A stretch of 52,602 nucleotides of DNA from Solibacillus cecembensis (GCF_001439635.1 NZ_LMBZ01000012.1:1-52602), one strand, 5' to 3'. Positions 43,933 through 52,602 are shown, numbered from the stretch's first letter. Notes: generated by a model not told the origin, from the letters alone. Translations and numbers: made by a program.

Positions 43933-45195
43933 TTACACTAATAAAGCAAATAACGTACTATCTTTATTCACTTCTTTGTATTCAAAGCCATTTGCTGTCA
44001 TGCGTTGTAGTAAACCAGCACGATCATCGGGATGACCGATTTCAATTCCGACAAGTGCAGGACCGCTTTCTTTATTGTTTTTCTTCGTATATTCAAACGT
44101 TGTAATATCGTCATTTGGCCCAAGTACGGACGTTAAAAACTGGCGTAGTGCACCTGAACGCTGTGGGAAGCTGACGATAAAGTAATGTAGTAACCCTTCG
44201 TAAATTAAAGAGCGCTCTTTAATCTCCTGCATACGACCGATGTCATTGTTTCCACCTGAAATAATGATGACGACTGATTTTCCACGAATTTTTTCCGCAT
44301 AAAAATCAAGTGCTGCAACGGAAAGTGCTCCAGCAGGTTCTGCAACAATCGCGTGTTTATTGTATAAATTTAAAATAGTCGTGCAAACCTTACCTTCAGG
44401 AATCGTTATAATATCGTCCAAATGTGCCTTACAAATTTGGTATGTTTCATTGCCAGCCAATTTTACAGCGGCGCCATCTACAAATTTATCAATCCAACCA
44501 AGTGCATTCGGACCGTCTTGTTCGAATGCGGATTGCATACAGGCGGCACCAGCAGGCTCTACACCGATAACTTTACTATTCGGTGATAGATTTTTAATAT
44601 AGGTAGATACACCAGACATTAACCCACCACCACCAATACTACCAAAAACGTAATCAATCGGTTCTTCAATATCATTCATAATTTCAACAGCAACCGTACC
44701 TTGACCAGCAATGACATCTAAATCATCAAATGGATGAATAAAAATTCGTTCCTCTGCCTCGCAATAGGCAAGGGCACTCACCGCAGAATCATCAAAAGTA
44801 TCACCAGAAAGCTGAATTTCTACAAAGTTACGACCAAACATGCGCACTTGATCAATCTTTTGTTTAGGAGTCGTTTTTGGCATGAAAATCGTCGCTTGAA
44901 TTTCAAGTTTCGCACAAGCATACGCAACACCTTGTGCGTGATTGCCAGCACTCGCACACACAACACCTGTAACACGCGCCTGTTCTTCAATTTTTTTTAT
45001 TTTATAGTAAGCCCCGCGCAACTTAAAAGAACGTACATGCTGCAGGTCCTCTCGTTTAAAATAAATATTTGCGCCGTATTTTTCGGATAAATAATCATTA
45101 CGTTGAAGCGGTGTGTGTACGACGACATCCTTTAAAAAGTGGTGCGCAATTAAAATATGCTCCACTGCAATTGTTTTCGTTTGTGTAACTTCCAT
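43933..45195 (-). CDS. ilvA: threonine dehydratase (deaminase), biosynthetic type
   Basis: A 420-residue PLP enzyme converting threonine to 2-oxobutyrate, the first step of isoleucine synthesis. The PLP Lys is K58 in VRSFKLRGAY. ASAGNHAQGVAYAC and GGGGLMSGV (phosphate loop) follow, and a single ACT-like regulatory end (about 330-420, VSFPQRSGALRQFLTSVLG) would bind isoleucine. The length matches the short Bacillus form. It competes for threonine with Tdh/Kbl encoded in the same window. It is a single gene with no visible T-box upstream. Confidence 0.93.
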   Translation of the reverse strand: MEVTQTKTIAVEHILIAHHFLKDVVVHTPLQRNDYLSEKYGANIYFKREDLQHVRSFKLRGAYYKIKKIEEQARVTGVVCASAGNHAQGVAYACAKLEIQATIFMPKTTPKQKIDQVRMFGRNFVEIQLSGDTFDDSAVSALAYCEAEERIFIHPFDDLDVIAGQGTVAVEIMNDIEEPIDYVFGSIGGGGLMSGVSTYIKNLSPNSKVIGVEPAGAACMQSAFEQDGPNALGWIDKFVDGAAVKLAGNETYQICKAHLDDIITIPEGKVCTTILNLYNKHAIVAEPAGALSVAALDFYAEKIRGKSVVIIISGGNNDIGRMQEIKERSLIYEGLLHYFIVSFPQRSGALRQFLTSVLGPNDDITTFEYTKKNNKESGPALVGIEIGHPDDRAGLLQRMTANGFEYKEVNKDSTLFALLV

Positions 45196-45412
45196 ACCAT
45201 GTAACCTCCGTTATATATCGAATTTAATCATTTTAACATAAATAAAACTATAAATGTTTTAAAATTCAGTTAATTATGAAATTTCACAAAGTAATCACAA
45301 TGAAAACGTTTTATTAGAGAGTTGGGCGCTTATTAAATGAATGTAAAAGTTGCTTAATGAAATAAAAATCGTATATCTTTGGAAGAGAACAAGCATAAGG
45401 AGGAGATTAGCA

Positions 45413-45910
45413 ATGCAAAATACGTCAAAAACAACATTAACAATGACAAGAACATTTGAAGTCCCTGCAGAAAGTGTTATGAATGCATGGTTGGATGCAC
45501 AAATGATGAAAAAGTGGCTTTTTACTATGGAACATACAAATAAAGTGGCTACAAATGACCCAGTAGAAGGAGGAACATGGGAAATTGTAGATCATCGCGG
45601 AGGTGTGGATTACCGAGCAATTGGTATGTATTTAACGATAGACCGACCAAATTTAATTCGCCAAACATTTAGAATGCCACAGTTTGGTGAGGCCGAGGAC
45701 ATAATTACTGTTCAGTTGAAAAATGAGGGAAATGATTCTAAAATGACATTTACGCAAGAAATTACCGTGCCGCATGAAGAGAATTGGAGCCAAGTAGACA
45801 TTGAAAAAGCAGAAAAGGAATTTGTTGCAAGCACTGAGCAAGGTTGGCACTATATGTTTTTAGGTTTAAAACAACTAGTTGAAACAGGGAAAATTAATTA
45901 CCCAGAATAA
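45413..45910 (+). CDS. SRPBCC (AHSA1/START-like) domain protein
   Basis: A 165-residue protein of the activator-of-Hsp90-like SRPBCC fold, which forms a deep hydrophobic pocket. TMTRTFEVPAESVMNAWLD and MMKKWLFTMEH at the N-terminus, VEGGTWEIVDHRGGVDY in the middle and a C-terminal helix EQGWHYMFLGLKQLVE are typical. The ligand and role are unknown. ATG at 45413 follows AAGGAGGAG. It is a lone gene ended by the hairpin 45931-45966. Confidence 0.85.
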   Translation: MQNTSKTTLTMTRTFEVPAESVMNAWLDAQMMKKWLFTMEHTNKVATNDPVEGGTWEIVDHRGGVDYRAIGMYLTIDRPNLIRQTFRMPQFGEAEDIITVQLKNEGNDSKMTFTQEITVPHEENWSQVDIEKAEKEFVASTEQGWHYMFLGLKQLVETGKINYPE

Positions 45911-45930
45911 CTTACTTTCATATTTATATA

Positions 45931-45969
45931 AAAAGCCATTTTGACGTAAAAATCAAAATGGCTTTTCGG
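45931..45969. terminator. bidirectional terminator between the SRPBCC and YjiH genes
   Basis: AAAAGCCATTTTGA at 45931-45944 pairs perfectly with TCAAAATGGCTTTT at 45953-45966. Confidence 0.8.
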
Positions 45970-45994
45970 ATATTGTGATGCTCGCTACAAGAAT

Positions 45995-47347
45995 TTAAAA
46001 TATAATGTGCGCAATCGCAGCAATGATTGGAATTGAAATAATTGTACGAATTAAGAAAATCACGAATAAATCCCAAATTTTTAACGGTAACTTTGTCCCT
46101 AAAATTAATCCACCCACTTCAGATAGGTAAATTAACTGTGTGACAGAAACTGTTGCAATGAAGAAACGCGTTAGTTCGGATTCAATGCCAGCACCTAAAA
46201 CAGAAGGTAAAAGCATGTCAGCAAAACCGACAATCATCGTTTGAGCGGCATCACTTGCTTCTGGAATTTGTAATAGCGTTAAAATCGGCTCGAACGGCAT
46301 TCCTAAAATACGGAATACACTTGTAAATTCAGCAAGCACTAATGCAATTGTCCCGAATGCCATAATGATTGGTGTAACGGCAAACCACATTTCTAATACG
46401 TTTTTAAAACCACCAGCAACAATTTTACCAAGGTTTTTATTCGAGTCAGCTTTCGTTAACGCATTGTGTAAGCCGAAAGTAAATACATTAAATCCTTCTT
46501 TTACATCTTCGCGGTTTGCAGGAGCTTCTGTGCCATCGATTAATGTATCGGCTTTTTGTTTCAACGGATAAATACGCGGCATAATGAAAGCTAAAATTAG
46601 ACCACAAAAAACAACTGAAGCATAAAATTGTAAAAAGTATTCTTCAATGCCAATCGTTTCAATAACAACTAAACAAAACGTAATTGACACGACAGAGAAA
46701 GTTGTAGCAATTGTTGCGGCTTCACGACCTGTATAATTTTTTTCCTCATATTGTTTGCTCGTTAATAGAACACCAATTGTGCCATCACCAACCCATGAAG
46801 CTAAGCAGTCAACTGCTGCACGCCCAGGAATTTTGAAAAGGGGACGCATAATTTTTACCATCATAGAACCGAAAAATTCAAGTAAACCAAAGTCTGTTAA
46901 TAATGGTAGTAATAGTCCAGCAAATAAAAATAGCACGAACATAAATGTGATAAGACCAGAAGCAGGGTCAATTAATATACCCGCTGTATCTTCACTTATA
47001 AAGCTTGCAGGACCGAACTGGAATAAGTACATCGTCGTAAAAATAACAGCAAGGACACGCATAATTGTCCAGAACCAGTTGACACGGAATAAAGAATCCA
47101 TCAATGTACGTGGCCCTTTTTGTGGAATGAACTGCATGATAACTGAGCCTGCTGCTGCAATAATAAAGGTAACGAGTGCAAACCAATGGATAAATGGCTC
47201 GACTTTACCAGCAAGCATATTGGCAAGAATCGCAATCGGAACTTTCATGCCATCTGCGGTATTAATCGGTGTAATGAATAAAAATACGCCTAATGCCGAA
47301 AGAGCAACGAACAGAAACCATGTGTAGAAAGGAAATTTTTTCGTCAT
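45995..47347 (-). CDS. YjiH-type membrane protein with nucleoside-recognition (Gate) domain
   Basis: A 450-residue protein with about ten membrane segments. It resembles the YjiH family: a Gate (nucleoside-recognition) domain around residues 150-260 with AAVDCLASWVGDGTIGVLLT, and a second related half around 310-440 with MIVGFADMLLPSVLG. The family is thought to be transporters, but no substrate is established. The ATG follows AGAGGTTAACAT-type sequence. It is alone, between terminators at 45931-45969 and 47571-47596. Confidence 0.75.
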   Translation of the reverse strand: MTKKFPFYTWFLFVALSALGVFLFITPINTADGMKVPIAILANMLAGKVEPFIHWFALVTFIIAAAGSVIMQFIPQKGPRTLMDSLFRVNWFWTIMRVLAVIFTTMYLFQFGPASFISEDTAGILIDPASGLITFMFVLFLFAGLLLPLLTDFGLLEFFGSMMVKIMRPLFKIPGRAAVDCLASWVGDGTIGVLLTSKQYEEKNYTGREAATIATTFSVVSITFCLVVIETIGIEEYFLQFYASVVFCGLILAFIMPRIYPLKQKADTLIDGTEAPANREDVKEGFNVFTFGLHNALTKADSNKNLGKIVAGGFKNVLEMWFAVTPIIMAFGTIALVLAEFTSVFRILGMPFEPILTLLQIPEASDAAQTMIVGFADMLLPSVLGAGIESELTRFFIATVSVTQLIYLSEVGGLILGTKLPLKIWDLFVIFLIRTIISIPIIAAIAHIIF

Positions 47348-47570
47348 ATATGTTAACCTCTTTTTATGTTAGTTTGTATATTTATACAATATAAACTGAA
47401 TATATGCAGATGTCTACTGTTTTTATTGAAGACTAACTTTTCAGATTTTTAGGAGTGACTAAAATATGAATAATAGATGGGAAGCGTATTTGTGAAACGT
47501 TTTACAATATAGAGTTTGCCTCATAACTATAAATATATAACTGTATAAAAAAACATTTTAACGCATAAAA

Positions 47571-47599
47571 AAGGCGAGGGGATAATCCCTCGCCTTAAA
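47571..47599 (-). terminator. terminator after bshB2
   Basis: AAGGCGAGGG at 47571-47580 pairs with CCCTCGCCTT at 47587-47596. Read leftward a T run follows (TTTTTTATG). Confidence 0.8.
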
Positions 47600-47613
47600 T
47601 AATCCATATACAA

Positions 47614-48291
47614 TTAATCTTCAAATGTAAACGGATAAAACTTCTCAACGTTTAACCAGCTATCGCTTAACACTTCACCGTCATCGATGCGTTTTTCCGT
47701 TTCTGCCATCATCCAAGCGGTTTGAGAAGCGTGTGCCTGTAAAGCTTTTATTTTATCGTCTTTCACACTACGAATGTCGACAACGATTGGTGCTTCCCCA
47801 ATTTTTTCGACTGTATCATTCGCAAAAGCAACCGCTAAAATACGTGGGCGTGCCTCTTTTGGCATGCGACGTACTGCTTCGATAACCGCACGTGCTGTTG
47901 CTTCATGATCGGGATGCACCGCGAAGCCCGGGAAAAATGTGTAAATAACAGAAGGGTTTAATTCCTCGATTAAATTCGTCACAAGCTTCACCATTTTTTC
48001 ATCATCTTCAAATTCAATTGTTTTATCACGTAAGCCCATCATGCGTAAATCTTCAATACCCATTGCAGCACAGGCAGCAACAAGCTCTTGACGACGAATG
48101 TCTGGCAACGATTCACGTGTCGCAAACGGTGGATTTCCTAGATTACGGCCCATTTCACCTAATGTTAAACAAGCATATGTAACAGGTACGGCCATATTGC
48201 GATACATACGCACCGTTCCTGCAACTGAAAATGCTTCATCATCTGGATGAGGGTAAACAACTAAAACGTGGCGTTCTTCTTGTAAAGTCAT
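47614..48291 (-). CDS. bshB2: bacillithiol biosynthesis deacetylase BshB2
   Basis: A 225-residue zinc deacetylase of the LmbE/PIG-L family. YPHPDDEAF gives the metal-binding HPDD, and FAVHPDHEATARA the third His. It removes the acetyl group of GlcNAc-malate in bacillithiol synthesis; BshB2 is the second, partly redundant enzyme in Bacillus. It follows the yojF gene by 12 bases, the same pair as yojG/yojF in B. subtilis, which supports the name over other LmbE proteins. Confidence 0.9.
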   Translation of the reverse strand: MTLQEERHVLVVYPHPDDEAFSVAGTVRMYRNMAVPVTYACLTLGEMGRNLGNPPFATRESLPDIRRQELVAACAAMGIEDLRMMGLRDKTIEFEDDEKMVKLVTNLIEELNPSVIYTFFPGFAVHPDHEATARAVIEAVRRMPKEARPRILAVAFANDTVEKIGEAPIVVDIRSVKDDKIKALQAHASQTAWMMAETEKRIDDGEVLSDSWLNVEKFYPFTFED

Positions 48292-48303
48292 TGTATGTCC
48301 CCC

Positions 48304-48654
48304 TTAATAAGCAAATGGCGTTTCGCTAATTTCAAGTGCGACTGCCAGCTTCCCTGTATAATCTAAACCCGCCATTAATAGACGACCTTCTGTATCTAAC
48401 TTAAAATGTGTAATGCCTTGTGCATAAACCCAACCATGTTCCAATTTTAAACCAACACGGTGTGGGGCATCATCGACAATTTTCCCTAGCTCGTAACGTA
48501 ATTTGACATTGCGGATAAACGCACCGGCATTAAAGAACTTTTCATCGTAATGGGCCGCATAAGAGCCATTTGTCGTTTCTAAATGAATAAAAACGTCTTT
48601 ATTTGCAAAAGAATTCAGTAATTCTTGTAGCTCTTGCGTATTTACTTCTTTCAT
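48304..48654 (-). CDS. yojF: YojF family protein (DUF1806)
   Basis: A 116-residue soluble protein with FVHLETTNGSYAAHY-like residues (DVFIHLETTNGSYAAHYDE), LGKIVDDAPHRVGLKLEHGW and YAQGITHFKLD, matching YojF of B. subtilis. The function is unknown. It is first in a two-gene unit with bshB2, so a link to bacillithiol metabolism is likely by context only. The ATG has TTAGGGGGA upstream. Confidence 0.85.
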   Translation of the reverse strand: MKEVNTQELQELLNSFANKDVFIHLETTNGSYAAHYDEKFFNAGAFIRNVKLRYELGKIVDDAPHRVGLKLEHGWVYAQGITHFKLDTEGRLLMAGLDYTGKLAVALEISETPFAY

Positions 48655-48782
48655 TTCTAATCCCCCTAAATCGTACTCTCTCTTTAGTATAGTAAAACGA
48701 GCGGATAAAAGAAAATAGTAGGCATTGGCAGCGTGGGCGATTTGTATTTAGTTTCTATGTTTTTTATATGAAGTACTTTGAA

Positions 48783-48832
48783 TAATAGACAATTAAGCAT
48801 AGTTAATAGACAAAATTAGTTTTAATAGACAA
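48783..48832. repeat. three direct copies of TAATAGACAA at about 20-base spacing
   Basis: TAATAGACAA begins at 48783, 48804 and 48823. The spacing of 21 and 19 bases puts the copies on about the same face of the helix. The stretch lies 130-170 bases upstream of yojF and beyond the end of pdxK. Confidence 0.45.
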
Positions 48833-48861
48833 TTTCGCTAACTCACTTCGAATCAACAAAC

Positions 48862-48904
48862 GAAAAAATCACACAAGGCGGCTAAGCATCTTGTGTGATT
48901 TTCA
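48862..48904 (-). terminator. terminator after pdxK
   Basis: AATCACACAAG at 48867-48877 pairs with CTTGTGTGATT at 48890-48900. Read leftward a T run follows. Confidence 0.75.
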
Positions 48905-48923
48905 TTTATTATGATGATATCAA

Positions 48924-49772
48924 TTACGCAATTGTAACACTTGGAATTGTTGTAACAGTTACTTGCGGTGCGCCGAAACGTGGTTTTGCACCGTGCATAA
49001 CAGGGCCTACGTGAGCATTTAAAGCCCAGCCATGTTTAATCGCAGCTGAAACGAATTCTTTTGCTTCAATCACTGATTCTTCCACAGTGAAGCCGTTTGC
49101 TAAGTTTGCACATACACTTGCTGCAAACGTACAGCCTGCACCGTGATTATACGTAGAAGCGACTTTCTCCGTTTCAAGTAGCTTGAATTCATTACCATCA
49201 AAGAATAGATCTACTGCTTTTTCATGGGCTAATGCTTTCCCGCCTTTAATGACAACGTTTTTAGCGCCTAATGCATGGATTTTAGCAGCAGCAACTTGCA
49301 TTTCTTCAATTGTTTTTGGTGTTTTCATTCCTGCTAATTGTCCTGCTTCGAAAAGGTTTGGTGTAACAACTGTTGCGTAAGGTAATAAATAGTTAATCAT
49401 CGCAGTTGTATTACCTGGATTTAACACTTCATCATCCCCCTTACAAATCATCACTGGGTCAATGACAACTTTGTCTGTCCCTGAATTTTGAATGGCTTCA
49501 GAAGCGATTTTAATAATTTCTTCTGTTGAAAGCATCCCTGTTTTAACAGCATCTACACCTGTTGAAAGGGCTGTATCAATTTGTTTTTGTAATAATTCAG
49601 TAGGAAGTGGCGTTACACTGTGACTCCATGTTATTGGGTCCATCGTTACGACAACTGTAAGGGCAACCATGCCATATGTGCCATGCTCTTGGAAAGCTTT
49701 TAAATCAGCTTGCATACCTGCGCCAGCTGATGTATCTGAACCTGCGATCGTTAACGTTTTTTTCAATGTCAT
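48924..49772 (-). CDS. pdxK: pyridoxine/hydroxymethylpyrimidine kinase
   Basis: A 282-residue ribokinase-fold kinase (ThiD type). TIAGSDTSAGAGMQADLK at the N-terminus, VIDPVMICKGDDEVL, TPNLFEAGQLAG and the anion-hole/catalytic loop NHGAGCTFAAS are seen. It phosphorylates pyridoxal or pyridoxine in vitamin B6 salvage; B. subtilis PdxK is this ThiD-like form. The CTF in place of the usual TCSPM-like loop and closeness to ung, as in B. subtilis, favour pdxK over thiD. The ATG has AAGGAGATG upstream. Confidence 0.85.
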   Translation of the reverse strand: MTLKKTLTIAGSDTSAGAGMQADLKAFQEHGTYGMVALTVVVTMDPITWSHSVTPLPTELLQKQIDTALSTGVDAVKTGMLSTEEIIKIASEAIQNSGTDKVVIDPVMICKGDDEVLNPGNTTAMINYLLPYATVVTPNLFEAGQLAGMKTPKTIEEMQVAAAKIHALGAKNVVIKGGKALAHEKAVDLFFDGNEFKLLETEKVASTYNHGAGCTFAASVCANLANGFTVEESVIEAKEFVSAAIKHGWALNAHVGPVMHGAKPRFGAPQVTVTTIPSVTIA

Positions 49773-49940
49773 AAAAACATCTCCTTATTGTAAATGAAAT
49801 ATGATTCTTAGTTAGTATTAATTATAGCTTGCTTGTGACTGCTTGGAATAGTCAGAATAAGAAAAAACTATAAGGTCAGATAGGGTGGTACTTGAATTTT
49901 GGAGCAAATTTGATTACTGTTTGGACAGAGGTGAAAAGCA

Positions 49941-50621
49941 TTGATTGATACATTAACGAATACGTGGCGTGATATTTTAGCACCACAATCTCAACAACCT
50001 TATTTTCAACAGCTCCAACAATTTTTACAACAGCAATATAATGAAGAAACGGTTTATCCAAAAAAGTCGGATATATTGAATGCTTTACAAATAACAGATT
50101 ACCCCGATGTGAAGGTAATTATTTTAGGACAGGACCCATATCATGGTGTCAATCAAGCACATGGTTTAAGTTTTTCAGTGCAGAATGGACAAAAGCTACC
50201 ACCAAGTTTGAAAAATATGTTGAAGGAATTACAGGAGGATATCGGCTGTTCCATTCCACAAAATGGTGATTTAACTGCATGGGCAAAGCAGGGTGTTCTC
50301 CTATTAAATACGGTACTTACAGTTCGTGAAAAAGAAGCGCATGCACATAAAGGACAAGGCTGGGAGCAATTTACGGATGCGATTATCGAAAGTGTTGCCA
50401 ATCGTGACGAGCCCGCTGTTTTTCTCCTATGGGGAAAACCTGCACAAAGTAAGCGTACATTAATCGAACGTTTTCATAAAAATCATACTATCCTGGAAGC
50501 ACCACATCCAAGTCCGCTTAGTGCATATCGCGGCTTTTTTGGGAGCAAGCCTTATTCAAAAACGAACGAAGCTTTAATAGCTATGGGGAAACAGCCAATA
50601 GAGTGGTGTATCTCAGATTAA
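49941..50621 (+). CDS. ung: uracil-DNA glycosylase
   Basis: A 226-residue family-1 uracil-DNA glycosylase, which removes uracil from DNA to start base-excision repair. The water-activating loop is LGQDPYHGVNQAHGLSFSV (Asp), the uracil site is LLLNTVLTVRE with Asn, and the DNA-intercalating loop is HPSPLSAYRGF. The start is TTG at 49941 after AGAGGTGA. It heads a rightward string of small genes (50660 to 51539) similar to the ywd region of B. subtilis. Confidence 0.97.
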   Translation: MIDTLTNTWRDILAPQSQQPYFQQLQQFLQQQYNEETVYPKKSDILNALQITDYPDVKVIILGQDPYHGVNQAHGLSFSVQNGQKLPPSLKNMLKELQEDIGCSIPQNGDLTAWAKQGVLLLNTVLTVREKEAHAHKGQGWEQFTDAIIESVANRDEPAVFLLWGKPAQSKRTLIERFHKNHTILEAPHPSPLSAYRGFFGSKPYSKTNEALIAMGKQPIEWCISD

Positions 50622-50659
50622 TCCATGGTAAAGTAGAATAGAAAGAGAGGGAGCAGCTG

Positions 50660-50836
50660 ATGAAAGTTGATTGCTTTAAATGTCAATACTTCCATGTTAC
50701 ATGGGATCAAAATAACCCGCGTGGCTGCTCGGCATATGGTTTTAAAACGAAGCAACTACCGTCTGTTCTTGTCAAACAATCTTCAGGTATGGACTGTTTA
50801 AAATTTGTACCGAAAAAACAGGAGGGACAGCGATGA
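50660..50836 (+). CDS. 58-residue Cys-rich protein, unknown
   Basis: A small protein with four cysteines, C5 and C8 (CFKC), C23 and C46, plus H12, so a zinc-ribbon-like fold is likely. The ATG at 50660 follows AGAGAGGGAGC. Its stop overlaps the start of the next gene by four bases (ATGA at 50833-50836), showing translational coupling, and it lies 38 bases after ung. I do not know a name for it. The position suggests a small accessory in the ung cluster, which is context only. Confidence 0.75.
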   Translation: MKVDCFKCQYFHVTWDQNNPRGCSAYGFKTKQLPSVLVKQSSGMDCLKFVPKKQEGQR

Positions 50837-51111
50837 TTTCCTACGAAACAATTGTTCAACAAATTGAAAAGCATGCGATTCAAGCAAAGCAAACACGTGA
50901 TGAACAGCAAATACGCGAGCAATTATCGGCAATTCGTGCGCTATGTAATGTCGTATTAGACGAAGGAAACCCTGTTGCAAAGCCATCAGTAGCCGCACCA
51001 CACGTACATAATATCCAAACAACTTCTATGATGATTTCACAGCCACTTGTCACTTCAGCTCAAAATCTAGAGGAAGAAGATGCAAATGGCGAATCGCTTT
51101 TTGATTTTTAG
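50833..51111 (+). CDS. ywdI: YwdI family protein (DUF5327)
   Basis: A 92-residue soluble protein. The N-terminal half (ISYETIVQQIEKHAIQAKQT, then REQLSAIRALCNVVLDE) is helical and matches YwdI/DUF5327. The C-terminal half is low in structure and ends EEDANGESLFDF. The function is unknown. The start overlaps the Cys-rich gene by four bases, with GGAGGGAC as ribosome site. Its place after ung agrees with B. subtilis order. Confidence 0.75.
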   Translation: MISYETIVQQIEKHAIQAKQTRDEQQIREQLSAIRALCNVVLDEGNPVAKPSVAAPHVHNIQTTSMMISQPLVTSAQNLEEEDANGESLFDF

Positions 51112-51158
51112 TAGTTAAATATTTGAAATGAATAATCAATTAAAAAGGAGTTTTTAAA

Positions 51159-51539
51159 ATGAAAGGTTCAATTATTTCCGGTGCTATTCAAGGCTTTTTA
51201 GCAGTAGCATTAGGTGCGTTTGCTGCCCATGCATTGGAGGACAAATTAGATGCATATGGCACGGACATTTGGAATACGGCGATTCAATATCAAATGCTGC
51301 ACGCAGTAGCAATCGTTTTAGCAGGAATTTTAATGTCTAAGGCGATTTTTGGCGCAGTAAAACAATTAAAAATTGCTGTTATATGCTTCAATGTTGGAGT
51401 TGTTTTCTTTACTGGTAGTTTAATGGTATTAGCTCTTACTGGCATAAAAGTATTAGGTGCCATTACACCAATTGGCGGTGTGTTGTTTTTAATCGGTTGG
51501 GCTATGATCATCAGTGCGACATTAAAACACGCAAAGTAA
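51159..51539 (+). CDS. ywdK: DUF423 membrane protein (YwdK)
   Basis: A 126-residue protein with four membrane segments. GAIQGFLAVALGAFAAHALE and YQMLHAVAIVL are the DUF423 signatures, and VFFTGSLMVLALTG and PIGGVLFLIGWAMI complete it. The function is unknown. It has AAAGGAG before its ATG and ends at the hairpin 51556-51587. Together with ung and ywdI it repeats the B. subtilis ywd order. Confidence 0.85.
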   Translation: MKGSIISGAIQGFLAVALGAFAAHALEDKLDAYGTDIWNTAIQYQMLHAVAIVLAGILMSKAIFGAVKQLKIAVICFNVGVVFFTGSLMVLALTGIKVLGAITPIGGVLFLIGWAMIISATLKHAK

Positions 51540-51555
51540 CGCTTTATTGAGCTCG

Positions 51556-51587
51556 AAAAAATCCCTTTTTGAAGGGGATTTTTTTTA
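51556..51587 (+). terminator. terminator after ywdK
   Basis: AAAAATCCC pairs with GGGATTTTT around a short loop, and a T run follows. Confidence 0.75.
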
Positions 51588-51830
51588 TTGTGGACTAAAT
51601 AAAATATTTTGTTGAGATATGTCTATTAATGAAATAAAATGAGAGATACAAATCGTTCGTTCTGATAATTTTGATATTATTGAAAGTATAATAAATTTGA
51701 ATTTAATTACAGTAATGTATGGTGATAATTCGACGATATTTACATGAATATCAAAACGGTAGCTTACTTAGCGAATACCAAAGATACATCATTGTAAAAC
51801 AACAAGTAATAGAAAGAAGGTAATGGGGAA

Positions 51831-52602
51831 ATGGGCGTTGCAGCAAAATTAAATATTGCGATTTACTCGATTGTTACAGCATTAATATTAACAATTTTCT
51901 TTACTTTTTTAAACATAGATAATGTTGAAGAGAGCACAGATGAAGCATTGAATAATCGCATCGAGCAAATCCAAGCGGTTGAAAAAATTCGTCTCAGTTT
52001 AGCGATGCAAAGTTTATATGCACGCGCGGTCGTATTAGATCGTTCGAAGGAAAGTATCGAACAATTGGAATTTCATATGAATACTTTGAATGAGGAAATT
52101 TTAAGTTTGAAAGAAATGATAAGAAGTCAGACGATGACGGATTATTTAAAAGAAATGGACACGTTTAATAACCAATATAATACGAGTACAATCAGTTTGC
52201 TAGAAGCTATCAAAGTAGGGGATACGCGGTTAGCGAATGAATATGTGAATACGTCATTAAAAGCAGCGCATGAAGGTATTCTCGGCATTTCGGATGAAAT
52301 TTTAGCCTATCAAGAGGGAGAACTTGTAGAAATTAAGGATGAAATAGAACTTTACATTAATAATTCTAAAATAACAGCTTGGTTTTTCTTGTTTGTTAGT
52401 ATTCTCATCAGTATAGCCGCAGTTATTTATATCCGTTTAAAAATTGTTGCGCCACTAAAATTAGTAGTCATTGAGGCAAATGTTATTGCATCAGGGGATT
52501 TATCGAAATCGGATATTCGAACGAAATCAAAAGATGAAATTGGTCAGCTTGGTCAATCATTTAATTTAATGAAAAATAATTTAGCTTCACTTATAAAAAA
52601 TG
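51831..52602 (+). CDS. methyl-accepting chemotaxis protein, 5' part (runs off the window)
   Basis: 257 codons are present. A first membrane segment (about 8-30, LNIAIYSIVTALILTIFFTF) is followed by an outer four-helix-bundle sensor (about 31-183, 4HB_MCP type). A second membrane segment lies at about 184-204 and a HAMP domain starts at about 205 (RLKIVAPLKLVVIEANVIA, then DEIGQLGQSFNLM). The signalling domain lies beyond the edge. Full-length members sense small ligands outside and control the CheA kinase for swimming. ATG at 51831 has GAAGG upstream; another ATG at 51823 is out of frame and stops after a few codons. Confidence 0.9.
   Translation, partial: MGVAAKLNIAIYSIVTALILTIFFTFLNIDNVEESTDEALNNRIEQIQAVEKIRLSLAMQSLYARAVVLDRSKESIEQLEFHMNTLNEEILSLKEMIRSQTMTDYLKEMDTFNNQYNTSTISLLEAIKVGDTRLANEYVNTSLKAAHEGILGISDEILAYQEGELVEIKDEIELYINNSKITAWFFLFVSILISIAAVIYIRLKIVAPLKLVVIEANVIASGDLSKSDIRTKSKDEIGQLGQSFNLMKNNLASLIKN

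Noticed and set aside
48783..48832. A CRISPR array
   Set aside because: The repeats are only about 10 bases long with three copies, and no cas genes are near. No CRISPR-like array was found anywhere in the window.

Overview
The window looks like chromosomal DNA from a low-GC, endospore-forming-type Bacillota of the Solibacillus/Lysinibacillus/Planococcaceae kind. This is inferred from gene content and was not tested by any search. The clues are a menaquinol oxidase operon (qoxABCD), the bacillithiol genes bshB2/yojF, a divergent mtnE/mtnU pair, a ung-ywdI-ywdK cluster, strong AGGAGG-type ribosome sites, and a tRNA-dependent T-box and a preQ1 riboswitch.

Region 1 (1-9.2 kb) is accessory DNA. 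After a DUF3885-type gene with short palindromic spacers comes an intact topB (DNA topoisomerase III). Next is a very AT-rich, leftward block: a large AAA/ABC-type ATPase and an HNH nuclease (a Septu/PtuAB-like pair), a small orphan reading frame, and a protein joining a PD-(D/E)XK nuclease domain of the HsdR-N type to a tyrosine-recombinase fold. The block ends in a second topB that faces the first and is cut off at codon 190. This looks like a defence island that broke the resident topB while a second topB supplies the function.

Region 2 (9.4-15.7 kb) holds a GNAT gene and an aryl-alcohol/aldehyde dehydrogenase cassette with its TetR-type regulator and operator. A transposase remnant lies between the two dehydrogenase genes. 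The cassette is bracketed by two direct copies of an EAL-domain gene, one decayed and one intact.

Region 3 (15.9-30.9 kb) is mostly core: an SprA-like protease relative, ybaK, a YczE membrane protein, kbl, mtnE/mtnU and qoxABCD. It then has a MocR regulator, a decayed stretch with a nitrilase fragment, a DeoR regulator and an SDR-type threonine dehydrogenase. kbl and the dehydrogenase together would turn threonine into glycine and acetyl-CoA, although they lie 11 kb apart.

Region 4 (31-37 kb) is a T-box-controlled trp operon, trpE-D-C-F-B-A, joined by start/stop overlaps or near-contacts. Its trpE has lost several blocks of the catalytic domain in frame. Region 5 (37-45 kb) has a 962-residue secreted repeat protein, queT with its preQ1 riboswitch, an ABC importer of the TrpXYZ type, and ilvA. 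Region 6 (45-52.6 kb) has a SRPBCC protein, a YjiH-type membrane protein, bshB2/yojF, pdxK, ung with a small downstream gene string, and the start of a chemotaxis receptor running off the right edge. No rRNA, tRNA or CRISPR array was seen.
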